The translations under genes were made by a program, and so were the position numbers. A stretch of DNA of 64,000 nt from DATLSM01 sp963722965. Its GTDB lineage: Bacteria > Actinomycetota > Thermoleophilia > Solirubrobacterales > 70-9. The stretch covers positions 186,001-250,000 of the forward strand of contig CAVROX010000007.1 of NCBI GenBank assembly GCA_963722965.1, read 5' to 3'. Positions 9,053 through 19,300 of the stretch are shown in pieces; position 1 is the stretch's first letter; every line of letters starts with the position of its first letter. The notes under the pieces are model-generated. The model did not search any database. It was not told the DNA's origin and saw only the letters and a list, made by a program, of their open reading frames with translations.

Positions 9053-9325
9053 CTACTCGTCAGAACCGAGAACCGCCCGGGACGCCTCCAAGGACCGAGC
9101 CACCTTCTCTGGCCAGAACATGGGTGCCACCGCCAGCGCCGCGAGATTCGTCAGGGCAGCCATCGCGAGGAGGGTTGCCTCGACCACTTCTCCGCCGGTG
9201 GCGAACCATACCGCCGCCGCCCCGCACGTGATCGCGACGAACAGCACGAACCAGCGGCGCGCTGCCCAACGGGCGCGCCCCTGGCGTTGGTAGACCTCGG
9301 CCAGCTGGATCGCTGCGGCCGCCAT
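9053..9325 (-). CDS. Small two-helix membrane protein, unknown
   Basis: This 90-residue protein has two hydrophobic stretches, WFVLFVAITCGAAAVWFATG at about 25-44 and LLAMAALTNLAALAVAPMF at about 52-70, with an amphipathic N-terminus (IQLAEVYQRQGRARWAARRW). I do not recognise the family. Its 5' side lies 31 bases from the first IS630-type element, so the upstream promoter region may have been replaced by the insertion. Confidence 0.45.
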   Translation of the reverse strand: MAAAAIQLAEVYQRQGRARWAARRWFVLFVAITCGAAAVWFATGGEVVEATLLAMAALTNLAALAVAPMFWPEKVARSLEASRAVLGSDE

Positions 9326-9355
9326 TCGGGGGTCCGGTGGAGCCTCGCCCCTTCT

Positions 9356-10620
9356 TAGTGCTCCCGGTCATAAGTTCCGCCCCGATCAGGCGGCCAGACG
9401 CAGCTGAGGCTCCCGCGCGCTCAGCCGTTCCATCAACACGGCGAGCTTGTCGCGGGTGAAGTTCCACTCGAAGGGCTCGGCCATCTCGTTCCAGTGGCAC
9501 TCGAACTCATTCAAGGTGCGGGCGAGGACGGCGAGGTCGTCGAAGTCGTTGGGGGTGAGCACCTTGCGCTGCACGATCGAGAAGTAGATCTCTATCTGGT
9601 TGAGCCAGCTGGCGTGGGTTGGCAGGTGGAGGAGGGTCAGGTTCTTCCAGCGACGCTGCAGGCGCTCGATTGAGCGCTGCCCACGGTGGGAGGAGCCGTT
9701 GTCGAGGATCCAAAAGACGTTGCGCGCAGAGGCGTAGGGCTCCCTGACCATCACCTGGTGAACGAGGCGGTCGAAGGGTTCGATCCCACCCTTGGGCTCG
9801 GAGCGACCGAAGACGCGCGGTGCCCGCCCGCCGCGGCGGCCGATGTCCAGGGCGGCGAGGTAGGTGAGCGCGCCGCCTCGCTCGTAGGTGTGCTCGACGC
9901 GCAGCCCGCGCACGCCCGGTGCTGGGCGCGAGTGTCGGGTGGATGCGCAAGCGTGCCTGGATCGAGGGCTTCTCGTCGGCGCAGACGACGAAGTCGCCGG
10001 GGTGAAGAAGCTCGCCCTCCCACCTTCCCTGGTAGAGGTCGAGCACCGGGCCGGCCTTGGCGAGGAAGTCCGGGTCGGTGGGGAAGATCCAGGAGCGGTG
10101 CTGCCAGGGGCGCAGCGAGTCCTCGGCCAGCCAGCGGGCGATCGTCGCCGCCGAGGCCTCGGTGACGCCGCGCTCGATGACGAGGCGGTGCAGCTCGGTG
10201 CGGCTAAAGCGCGAGAGCGGGGCGCCCTGGGCGCGCGGGAGATCGCAGGCGAGCGCCTTGACCTGGGCGATCTCCTGTGGGGGGGAAGCGGCGCGGGCGG
10301 CCCGTGCGCTTCAAATCCTCGATTCCCTCGATCCCATGCTCGCAGAAGCGTTTTCGCCAGCGCCCGACGGACTTGCGCGTCATCCCCAGCCGTTCGCCGA
10401 TCTCGGTGTTGGTGGCGCCTTCGGCCGCCATCAGGACGATCTTGGCTCGCAGCACCTCGCGGTGGGGGCGGGTGTAACAGGCGGCGCGGTGCTCGAGCTC
10501 GGCGCGCTCCTTATCGCTGAGTGCGATCTTGTGGGGGCTGCGTCCCGGCATCACCCCAGAATTCGCCGCGCTCGCCAAGGCTCCTTCAAGCGAGTAAGGA
10601 TTTCTGGCGGGGAGCACTTA
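9356..10620 (-). mobile_element. IS630-type insertion sequence, copy 1
   Basis: The element is flanked by TA dinucleotides at 9356-9357 and 10619-10620, as expected for TA-targeting IS630/Tc1-type elements. Its ends are imperfect inverted repeats (TTAGTGCTCCCGGTC at the left; TAAGTGCTCCCCGCC on the opposite strand at the right). It contains one transposase gene read in several frames. The related copy at 10925-12176 has very similar termini (AGTGCTG...GTC). Confidence 0.85.
9386..10551 (-). CDS. IS630-family transposase, copy 1 (two frame changes)
   Basis: From an ATG at 10551 the N-terminal helix-turn-helix part contains RPHREVLRAKIVLMAAEG and LGMTRKSVGRWRKRFCEHGI. At a seven-C run (about 10277-10283) the frame moves +1 into FPPQEIAQVKALACDLPRAQ and then the catalytic part, with DFVVCADEKPSIQAR (first Asp of the DDE triad). 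A second shift near 9915 leads to VEHTYERGGALTYLAALDIG, WILDNGSSHRG (second Asp) and LPTHASWLNQIEIYFSIVQR (final Glu). All catalytic residues are preserved across the frames. The first shift lies at the same place in the second copy and may be programmed; the second is more likely decay or error. Confidence 0.8.
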
Positions 10621-10924
10621 GCGAGCGGGTTACACGCCATCGGTCGCCGAACTAAAACGCCGTTTGGTAGGTTCTTTTCGACTTCGAACGTCCGCTCGAG
10701 ACCGCCCGCTCGTCGTCGAACTCGACCTTCAGTCCCTCTAGTCCGACCGGCCCGTCATCCTGCACCATGAAGGTGACCTCCTAACGCAGGACGCGGCCAC
10801 CCGATACGGTCGCTTCTTCCCTGCTCAGGAGGCCATTCTTCTTTTCGGACCGGACGGAAACGGCCTACCGGATCGGTGGATCCGGGCTTAGAGGAGCTAC
10901 TCGCGGACGCGGAAGCTCGCGGGC

Positions 10925-12176
10925 TAAGTGCTGTCGGTCGAAAATCCCGTCCGGGTTTGAAGGAGACATAACGGCGGTAGCGAATCCGTTGGCGATGCCA
11001 GGCCCGAGCGCTCAGGAGATCGTGTTGGAGGAGGCAGAGCGCAAGGAGCTCGTGCATCGCGCTGCGTGCTATACGCGGCCGCACCGCGAGGTGTTGCGAG
11101 CGAAACTGGTGCTGCTGGCCGCGGAGGGTCATAGCAACGCGGAGATCGGTGAGCGGCTGAGGATGAGCACGAAGGCAGTCGGCCGGTGGCGAAGACGATT
11201 CCACGAGCGCCGTCTCGAGGGTCTTTCGGATGAAGCGCGGTCGGGTCGGCCACGCCGCTTTCCCCCCTCAGCAGATCGCCGAGGTCAAGGCGGTCGCCTG
11301 CGAGCCTCCGAGCGTGGGCGCTCCGCTCTCGCGCCGCTCAACGGCTGACGTTCACCGCCTCATCATCGAGCGCGGGATCTGCGATGCGTCGCACTCGACG
11401 ATCGTGCGCTGGCTCAGGGAGGACGCGATCCGTCCCTGGCGCTACCGCTCCTGGATCTTCCTGACCGACCCCGACTTTGCGCAGAAGGCCGGTCGGATTC
11501 TGGACCTCTATGAGGGACGCTGGGACGGCAAGCTGCTGCACCCGGGCGACTGCATCATCTCGGCCGACGAGAAGCCCTCGATCCAAGCGCGGCGCCGGAT
11601 TCACGAGACGCTCCCGCCAGCCGCGGGCATCGGTCGCGGCCAGCGGGTCGAGCACACCTACAAGCGGGGCGGGGCGCTCACCTACCTGGCTGCCTGGGAC
11701 GTGCGCCGCGGCCGCGTGTTCGGGCGCTCGGAGCCCAAGGGCGGGATCGAACCGTTTGACCGGCTCGTTTGGCAGGTGATGACCAAAGAGCCCTACGCCT
11801 CCGCCCGCCGCGTGTTCTGGATCGTTGACAACGGCTCCTCCCACCGGGGCAGGCCTCGATTGAGCGGCTCCAGGCCCGCTGGCCCAACCTGATCCTCGTC
11901 CACACGCCGGTCCACGCCTCCTGGATGAACCAGGTGGAGATCTACTTCTCGATCGTCGGGCGCAAGGTGCTCACCCCGAACGACTTCGACTCGCTTGCCT
12001 CCGTCGCCCGCCGCCTGAACGAGTTCGAGCACCTCTACAACGAGATCGCTGAACCGTTCGGATGGAAGTTCACTCGCGAGAATCTCAACGACTTGCTCGA
12101 CCGGCTCGCCGAGCGACAAGCGGCCCAACTCACGCTCGCCGCCTGACCGAGAAGGAACTTATGACTGGCAGCACTA
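10925..12176 (+). mobile_element. IS630-type insertion sequence, copy 2
   Basis: The ends are TA (10925-10926 and 12175-12176) followed by imperfect inverted repeats: AGTGCTGTCGGTCG at the left, AGTGCTGCCAGTCATAAG on the opposite strand at the right. It is in opposite orientation to copy 1, which ends about 305 bases away. Protein similarity between the copies is high but far from complete, so they are separate insertions of related elements rather than a recent duplication. Confidence 0.85.
10995..12146 (+). CDS. IS630-family transposase, copy 2 (two frame changes)
   Basis: From an ATG at 10995 (TTG at 10989 is possible) the N-terminal part reads MPGPSAQEIVLEEAERKELV, with LRMSTKAVGRWRRRF as the helix-turn-helix. 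At TTTCCCCCC (about 11261-11269) the frame moves +1 into FPPQQIAEVKAVACEPPSVG, then ISADEKPSIQARRRIHETLP (first Asp), VEHTYKRGGALTYLAAWDVR and WIVDNGSSHRG (second Asp). A second shift in a four-G run near 11850 leads to HASWMNQVEIYFSIVGRKVL (Glu) and the end at 12146. The second shift is not shared with copy 1 and suggests either an error or an inactive copy. Confidence 0.8.
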
Positions 12177-12469
12177 AGTCGGGATCAGGCCATCGCCGTC
12201 GTTAGTCGAATAGTTGAGGAAAGTCCCTACCTTGACGGCCGCTACTACGAACGTATGGGGGTAGTACTGGGGCACGCGGGATCATTCTCAGTCTCAGAAT
12301 GGACCCGGCGATGCGTGAGGGGGAGGGCGTTACCTTGGGCCGCGAGTGGGAGTAGCACCGGCACTGGCGCATCTGCAACACAATCTCGAGCGGCCGGCGG
12401 CGACGCTGCAGGAGCGCATGAGAGGAATTGGCTTCTGGCTCGAACGTCGCCGATGGAGGTTGAGGGCGA

Positions 12470-12835
12470 ATGAGGCGGCGAGTAGTTCGGCTGGGTATGT
12501 CGCTGGTCGTGCTTGTCGCGGTCGTTGGGTTTGGTGGTGTGAGCGCGAGCGGCACTACCCTGCAGCCACGCCGATCGGCCTCTAGGGAGGCGGCGGTTTC
12601 CACTGCGCGGGCCACTCGCTCCGACCGGCGAGCAGCGGCGCAAGCGCGCCGCGAACCAGCGTCTCATCCCAGATCACCACCCGCCGCGGCACCTCCAGGC
12701 CCAACGCCCGACCCCAGAAGTACGGGCCACCCATCGCCATCGCCTGCGCATGCAGCCGTCCCTTCCCTGCCTCCGCGAACTTTCCGCAGGTCGGCCACCG
12801 CGCCGCCCCGGTTAGGAAGGCTCGCAGCTCCTTAA
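12470..12835 (+). pseudogene. Orphan signal-peptide-like N-terminus
   Basis: From an ATG at 12470 the reading MRRRVVRLGMSLVVLVAVVG followed by FGGVSASGTT looks like a bacterial secretion signal with Arg-rich start, hydrophobic core and an Ala/Ser-rich cleavage region. After about 12580 the frame loses any protein-like character (Pro/Arg/Ala-rich) where the HNH-repeat fragment begins on the other strand. It may be the head of an exported protein cut by a past rearrangement. Evidence is weak. Confidence 0.25.
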
Positions 12836-12839
12836 ACAC
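12582..12839 (-). pseudogene. Fragment with HNH-associated WP-type repeats
   Basis: These 85 residues read from a GTG at 12839. They contain parts of two copies of a repeat of the form ELRAFLTGAARWPTCGKF, AEAGKGRLHAQAMAMGGP, YFWGRALGL, then IWDETLVRGALAPLLAGRSE and WPA. The pattern (FL.GR.EWP, ...F..AG...L..A....GG...W...LG) is the homing-endonuclease-associated repeat found near HNH nucleases in actinobacteria. No nuclease domain is present, and both ends are abrupt, so this is probably a leftover piece. Recognition is from memory of the pattern. Confidence 0.45.
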
Positions 12840-13373
12840 CGCCTTCAGAGCCCAGATAGGACCCAGGTCGGCTCAGCGTAGTGAGCGCTTGACATCCTGG
12901 TCTGCCTATGATCCAATTCCGCTCGGCTTCTCAGAACGCCCCGATCCGATTGCGATCCGGCCGTGTTCCAAGGGCCAGGAGAAGAGATAACGGCTCATCG
13001 CCCACCGGGCCAGGGACCCACGTTTTAGTGGATCGGGCGGGTTGGGATGCCAAGAGCAGAGGAGAGTTACGTGAGGACATCGTCCCGGCCGGTTGCGAGT
13101 TTCACCATCGGCAGGACCATTGGTGCCGCTGCACAAACTGTGTCCGCGGCCGCTAACTGTGTCCGCGGCCGCTAGGGGCGGGCGCGGACTCGCAGGCGGG
13201 TCGCAAGCTCAAAATCAAAAAAAAGTCCCCCCGTTTGGGAACGCGGTGGGCGCATTCTGCTTCGTTGGCCTATTCGCTACCTTTGCGGCAGGAGCCCGAT
13301 CTGGCGCTTTCTCCCCTGGGACCGCCGGCCCCGCTTTGGCTCCCGGACTCATATCGGCGCCCGGAGTTTCCAG
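12840..13373. other. Non-coding stretch upstream of the exported-protein cluster
   Basis: No gene is convincing here. The stretch holds the 19-bp tandem repeat at 13136-13173 and must hold the promoter for the gene starting at 13374, but I cannot point to clear -35/-10 boxes. Confidence 0.4.
13136..13173. repeat. 19-bp perfect tandem duplication containing GCGGCCGC
   Basis: The unit AACTGTGTCCGCGGCCGCT occurs twice head to tail (13136-13154 and 13155-13173). TGTGTCCGCGGCCGCTA-like ends resemble termini of IS481-type elements, so this may be the scar of two abutted element ends. No transposase is nearby. Confidence 0.6.
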
Positions 13374-16316
13374 TTGAACTTTCGTCGTGCCGATCCCAGA
13401 GACCGCCCCCGGCTGCCCGCGGAAGATGGAGCATGCAGGCCGACCTCCACTCGAGCAGCCTGCGCCCTCGCCATCATGTGCTCGTCCCTTGCGGTCCTCG
13501 CATTCAATGCTTCCCCAGCCGCCGCCGCGTTGAAGTTCCAGTCGGCAGGCCAGCTTCCGTATGGGTTCAACTTCCTGCTTGCCGGGGGCGTCGCCATCAA
13601 CGATCACAACGGTCACATCTACGTGGCCGATTCGGGTTCGGCCCGCGTACTGGACTTTGCCTCTCCCACGGACGAATCGCCCGCGGAATGGGACGGCTCG
13701 AACACCCCTGCGGGGTCGTTCGGCGGACACGTATCGGTGGCAGTCGATAACTCAACCGGCGACGTTTACGTCGCCGATCTTGGCCATGCGGTGATCGACA
13801 AGTTCGACGACGAAGGCAATCTGATCACCAGCTTTGGCGACACCACGCCGAGTCCCAACGGGCAGTTGGCTGGCTCCGCGACCCCGGCCGGGTCGTTTTC
13901 ACCCCCCGAAGACGGCTACAGCTCGTTTGCGATCGCCGTCGATCAGGCTACCCATGATCTCTTCGCGGTTGACGCCCACCATCAAGTCATCGACGTCTTC
14001 GACGAAAACGGCGCCTATTTGCGCCAGATCACAGCGAGCGCAGGCGGTCTTTACCGCTATGGGGGCGAATACACAACAGCCCTCGCCGTGGACTCGAGCG
14101 GGAATGTCTACGTCGGCGACTGGGCAGGGCCGAACCTCGTCTTTCAGTTCGACTCCTCTGGCGGCTTCGTGCGGACGCTCGACGGGTCCAATACACCTGA
14201 TGGAGATTTCTCCCCCAATAGCACGGGCTGCTGCTTGATCTCAGTTGCGACCGACGATGCGTCGGAAAGGCTCTTTGTCGGCTCCCTAGCCAACAGCGAT
14301 TTCGACGTCTTTGACAGCTCGGGCAACTTCATCCCGCCCCAGGGCCTCGGAGCCGGTTCCTACGTTAGTGGCATTGCGGTGGACCAGTCGACCGGTGACG
14401 TCTATGTATCCAACGGCGGTAGCGTCAATATCTTCAAGCCGATCACGGTTCCCAACGTGAGCACCGGAGCACCCACCGAAGTCAGTGCCACCGCCGCGAC
14501 CCTAAACGGACACATGGACCCAGCTGGCGGAGGGGGGATCACCGAATGTAACTTCGAATACGAAAGTCCATCATCCGGCCCACAGCTTGCTGCGTGCTCG
14601 ACCAATCCGCCATCCAATCCCCCATATGCGTCCCCGACCGGCGTAAGCGCGACTGTGTCAGGGTTGAGCCCGGGTACAAAATACACCTATCGCCTGGTCG
14701 CGGCGAATGCGAATGGCAATAACACGAGCGCAAGCGAAAGCGCGGTCACAGCCGGGCGCTACCAATTTGATGCCGACATCGGTGCGTCGGGATCCGGCGA
14801 TGGACAGCTGCTGAATCCACAGGACGTTGCGGTTGACGACTCGACCGGGGATATCTACGTGGCGGATACCGGCAATCACCGCGTAATGAAATTCGACTCT
14901 TCCGGCCATTTCCTTGCCGCGTGGGGTTGGGGCGTTACTGACGGGGCGCCGATAAGCGAGGTCTGCACATCTGGTTGTCGCGCCGGCATTTCCGGGTTGG
15001 GTGCGGGTCAGTTCAGATCGCCGACTTTCATCGAAGTCGACAATTCGTCGGGACCTTCGGCCGGCGACGTCTACGTCGCCGACGTCTCCGACAACGTCGT
15101 GCAAAAGTTTGAACCGTCTGGGAGCCTTGTGACCGAATGGGGCGTCAAGGGGGCTACAACTTATGGCGCTGGAATCGCGGGAATGGCGGTGAGCACGAAC
15201 GGATTGCTAGTTATCGAAGAAGAGGGCGGGCACCCGATCGCCATTGACTCGTTCGGAAATGTAGTTTCGGGACAGACCGGCATCGCGATTGACACTTCGA
15301 CGGATGACAGGTTTATAGACGTCGGCAACAGTATTGAAGCGTCGAACGTAGTCGGCACAACCTATGACGTGTTCGGCCTAGGAAACCTGCACTCCTCAGC
15401 GGGGGTTGCTTTCGATCAATCGAGCAAGACGGTCTACGTCGCTGATACGGGGGATAACGAGATTGCTGCATTCATTCCTCGACCGGCCCCGAAACTGACG
15501 ACTGCACCGGTTACCAATCCCGGTGCGACCTCTGTGACGGTGGACGGCACGGTCGATCCGAACGACGGCGGAGAAGTGACTGACTGTCACTTCGAATACG
15601 GTACGAATACCAGCTACAACCTGGGAGATGTCCCTTGTTCCCCAGGTGTGCCACTCTCGGCGCCGGCCAATGTCAGCGCAGTCATCAGCGGCCTGTCGCC
15701 CTTTACCACATACCATTTCCGCTTGGCGGCGACCGGCTCGAACGATCTCGGATTTTATAGCTATAGCCCCGATCTTAGCTTCACGACGGTCGAAGGCGGC
15801 GCTCCGGTCATCGATGACACATTCGCCTCTGACCCAACGGAAACCAGCGCGACCCTGGGAGCGGAAGTGAATCCGAACTTTGGCGCGACGATTATCCGTT
15901 TTGAATATGGGAATAACCTGTCCTACGGGCTCCGAACCGCCCCAACGGAACCGATCGAAGGCGACGGCGTCGACCACCATGCTGCAGCTCCGGTATTTGA
16001 ACTGGCCCCTGGAACGACCTATCACTTCCGGGTCGTCGCGACGAATTTCGCCGGTACTACCAAAGGGCCAGACGAGACTTTCACAACCCACGCGCGGCAG
16101 CCCGCGTCGCCCGCTCCGACGCCGCCCGGGACCCCGATTCCCCAGATCCCGGGACCGTCACCTGTAACTGCACCCTGCAAATCGCATTACGTCCGGCGCC
16201 GCGGAAAGTGCATCAGGCGGAAGCATCATCCACGGAAGCATCATCCACGGAAGCATCGACGCAACCACGATCGCCCCGACCCAAGACGACATCGCGATTG
16301 GAGGCTTAGTCGGTGA
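13374..16316 (+). CDS. Secreted NHL-repeat protein with fibronectin-like domains
   Basis: The protein is up to 980 residues from a TTG at 13374; an ATG at 13476 is in frame but would cut the signal peptide. The N-terminus has an Arg-rich part and a hydrophobic core ending in an Ala-rich cleavage region (FNASPAAAA). Residues about 60-340 carry NHL-type blades (AVDNSTGDVYVADLGHAVID, AVDSSGNVYVGDW). FN3-like domains begin near 360 (TLNGHMDPAGGGGITECNFE) and are repeated at about 710 and 810. A second set of blades lies between, with DSTGDIYVADTGNHRVMKFD. The tail CKSHYVRRRGKCIRR is followed by two exact 15-bp (RKHHP) repeats. It is extracellular and probably a binding scaffold; the ligand is unknown. 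Its TGA overlaps the next start. Confidence 0.85.
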   Translation: MNFRRADPRDRPRLPAEDGACRPTSTRAACALAIMCSSLAVLAFNASPAAAALKFQSAGQLPYGFNFLLAGGVAINDHNGHIYVADSGSARVLDFASPTDESPAEWDGSNTPAGSFGGHVSVAVDNSTGDVYVADLGHAVIDKFDDEGNLITSFGDTTPSPNGQLAGSATPAGSFSPPEDGYSSFAIAVDQATHDLFAVDAHHQVIDVFDENGAYLRQITASAGGLYRYGGEYTTALAVDSSGNVYVGDWAGPNLVFQFDSSGGFVRTLDGSNTPDGDFSPNSTGCCLISVATDDASERLFVGSLANSDFDVFDSSGNFIPPQGLGAGSYVSGIAVDQSTGDVYVSNGGSVNIFKPITVPNVSTGAPTEVSATAATLNGHMDPAGGGGITECNFEYESPSSGPQLAACSTNPPSNPPYASPTGVSATVSGLSPGTKYTYRLVAANANGNNTSASESAVTAGRYQFDADIGASGSGDGQLLNPQDVAVDDSTGDIYVADTGNHRVMKFDSSGHFLAAWGWGVTDGAPISEVCTSGCRAGISGLGAGQFRSPTFIEVDNSSGPSAGDVYVADVSDNVVQKFEPSGSLVTEWGVKGATTYGAGIAGMAVSTNGLLVIEEEGGHPIAIDSFGNVVSGQTGIAIDTSTDDRFIDVGNSIEASNVVGTTYDVFGLGNLHSSAGVAFDQSSKTVYVADTGDNEIAAFIPRPAPKLTTAPVTNPGATSVTVDGTVDPNDGGEVTDCHFEYGTNTSYNLGDVPCSPGVPLSAPANVSAVISGLSPFTTYHFRLAATGSNDLGFYSYSPDLSFTTVEGGAPVIDDTFASDPTETSATLGAEVNPNFGATIIRFEYGNNLSYGLRTAPTEPIEGDGVDHHAAAPVFELAPGTTYHFRVVATNFAGTTKGPDETFTTHARQPASPAPTPPGTPIPQIPGPSPVTAPCKSHYVRRRGKCIRRKHHPRKHHPRKHRRNHDRPDPRRHRDWRLSR
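16219..16248 (+). repeat. 15-bp tandem repeat encoding RKHHP
   Basis: Two exact copies of GGAAGCATCATCCAC plus a partial third extend the basic C-terminal tail of the preceding gene. Its in-frame length (5 codons) means copy-number change would lengthen or shorten the tail without disrupting the protein. Confidence 0.75.
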
Positions 16317-19300
16317 GTGTCGCCTCCTTCAAACGGTCTCCGGTGGGCGCTTTCACCGTGCGGCAGCAACTGGTCATCGCTGCAACGGTGTTTGTCGTGC
16401 TCCTCAGCGGAATGCTGTGGCTTGTTGCCCCCGCGGAGGCGGAAGTTACGCACGTCTTCTCGACGACGTTTGGCGCCACCGGATCCAGCCCGCCAGATCC
16501 TTACCCGCTTTCCCAACCGACTGACACAGCTGTCGATAACTCTACGGACAGCTCGGCCCATGACATCTACGTCACTGATGGGGCAAACCACTGGGTCGAG
16601 AAGTTCGACCCGACCGGCCAGCTGATTTGGATCATAGGCAAGGAGGTCAACAAGACTGCAGTTGAATCTTTCGGGACCGAAGCCGAACAAAACCTTTGTG
16701 TGAGCGCCTCGGGCGACGAATGTCAGCCCGGAACCTCTGCGGCGTCGCCAGGGGCATTTGCGACGCCCACCTTCGTGGCTGTCGACAGTTCGAGCAGCGC
16801 CTCTGAAGGCGACCTCTATGTCGGCGATACGGGTAATCACAACGTCAGCAAGTTCGAAGCAGACGGCGCTCTTGTCACCTCTTGGAAAGCCGGCGGCCAA
16901 CTGTTGGGCTTTCCAGAACTCGCGGGGCTGGCCGTCGACGGTTCCGGCACCCTCTACGTCCTTAATGGGACACAGATGTCCAAGTTTGCCCCGGCAGGCG
17001 CATCCGCGGGGGAATTCGAAACAGCTGCTGGAACTGCAGCGGACGGCATCGCTGTTGACTCGACGGGCGCGATTTACAAGGCGCGCGGGAACGGAGCGAT
17101 CGTTAAGTTAAACGCCTCTGGCAGCGAACTAGTCGAAAAAATCGGATGCTTTTGCGCGACGGGCGTTGCCGTGGACCCCAGCGGGGATGATCTCTATGCT
17201 TCCGAAGGTGCAACGGTCTCGCGGTACAGGTTCGACGGCTCGCCGGTGGAAACATTTGGCTCCGGGCAGCTGAGCGGCGCGGAGGGGCTATCCGTCGACG
17301 TCGAAACTGGTGACGCATTCGTTGCGAACACGGGCGCAGGAAGCGTCGCTGTCTTCGGGACTCTCACCACACCTAACGTAACAGCGAAACCAGCCACGGA
17401 ACTGACGCCGGGGACTGCGACCCTTAACGGCCACGTCGATCCAGTCGGAGCCGGCGAAGCGACGGACTGTCATTTTGAATACGTGTCGGCAGGAGCCTAT
17501 CGCTCGACGGGTTTCGCGAACCTCTCCACAGGAGGCCGGGTACCCTGCGCCGAAGGGTCGACGATGTCCACAGCCACCGACGTGCATGCAGTGCTAACCG
17601 GGCTCAGTCTTCTCACGACGAGGTACCGGTACCGACTCGTCGCCGAAAACGCCAACGGCGTCAGCACGAGCTTGGCCGAGCCACTGGAACCGGTGTCCCA
17701 CGTCTTCGCCTTCTCCTTCTCAGGCTCTGGTACCGACGCACTGTCGGAACCAAGCGACGTTGAAGTCGATCAGACAAGTCACGACATCTACGTAACCGAC
17801 CCACCCGATCACCGAGTCGAGAAGTTCAGTCCTGCCGGCGAATTTATTCTGATGTTTGGCAAGGAAGTCGATCAGAGCACCGGTGGTGATGTCTGCTCCG
17901 CGGCGAGCGGAGACATCTGCACAGTGGGTGCGTCGGCGGCGAGTCCAGGGGGATTCGAACAGCCGACATACCTAGCAGTAGACAGTTCCAGTGGCGACGT
18001 ATACGTTGCCGACACCGGCGACAATCTGGTATCTAAATTTGACGCTTCAGGGCACATCATCGCTAGTTGGGGTCAGGGAGGCCAGAAGGACGGATCCGAC
18101 GCGACAGAACTGCCCGTCTTCGGTCCCATCGGTGGCATCGTAACGGATCCCAATGGCAACCTCTACATATTTGGTACGCATTACGCCACCGATATTTGGA
18201 CATACTCTCCTAGCGGAAAATTCGATGGATGGTTTGAGCACGCGCTCGGCATATTTAACGCGGGTGAAACCGAAGTGTCAATCGCACCGACACTTACCTT
18301 CGACCCCGCCAGTAATGAACTCTATGAAGTCAGCGAAACCGAACAGCAGATCAACCACTACAACTCTAACTGCCTTCCCTGTGATCCGGTGGACACGTTC
18401 GGCAGCGGCTACCTCAACACCCCGGCAGGGTTATCGGTTGACGGGTCCTCGCACGCGGTTTATGTCGCCGACCGATCGGCAGACGACGTTGCTGTTTTCG
18501 ATGACGCTCGGCCGGTCACGACAACCAGTGCTCCTACCGAAGCGACGGAAACGGCTGTCACTCTCACCGGGCATGTCGACCCCGCTGGCCGGGGGGCCAT
18601 CACGACCTGCTTCTTTGAATATGGGTTCGATAGGACCTACGGTCACATCGTGCCCTGTGAACCGGACCCCTCCGCGAACCCCCCATCCTCTCACTTCACC
18701 GCTCCAACGCAGGTAACGGCGAGGGTTACCGGTCTGTCTTCTGCGACCCGGGATCACTATCGTCTGATTACTGCTAACTCTGCCAACGGAATCGGCGTTG
18801 GCTTAGACGAAACCTTTACCACCACACAGGCTCCTACTGTCGACGGGATTGCGTCGGCAAATCTCACCGCGACAACCGCAGACCTCAACGCTCAGGTTAA
18901 CCCCAACGGGCTCGAAACGACCTACCGGTTCGAATACGGGCCGTCGACGGACTACGGTAACTCGGCGCCGGTGCCCGATGGAACGATCGCCGCGGGCAAT
19001 GTCGATCAGGGGGTCGCGGTTCACCTCGAAGGGCTCACGCCCCATGTCGTCTATCACTATCGCCTGGTGGCGACAAATGCCGATGGAGCCACCGTAACCG
19101 GTGACTTGACGTTTAACTTCTATCCGCCCGCTTGTCCGAACGAAAACGTACGCCAGCAGACCCGGTCCAACTATCTGCCCGACTGCCGTGCCTACGAGCT
19201 CGTCTCCCCCGAAAATGCGGGCGGCACACAGCTCTTCCCGGGGGGGCCGAACACCGGCCTCGCCTCCAGTCCGTCGCGCTTTGCCTACACGGGGCTCTAC

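Noticed and set aside
13136..13173. Cloning-vector or linker contamination because of the paired GCGGCCGC sites
   Set aside because: The flanking bases are not vector-like and the unit is a 19-bp natural-looking duplication; I cannot exclude an artefact but have no positive evidence for one.
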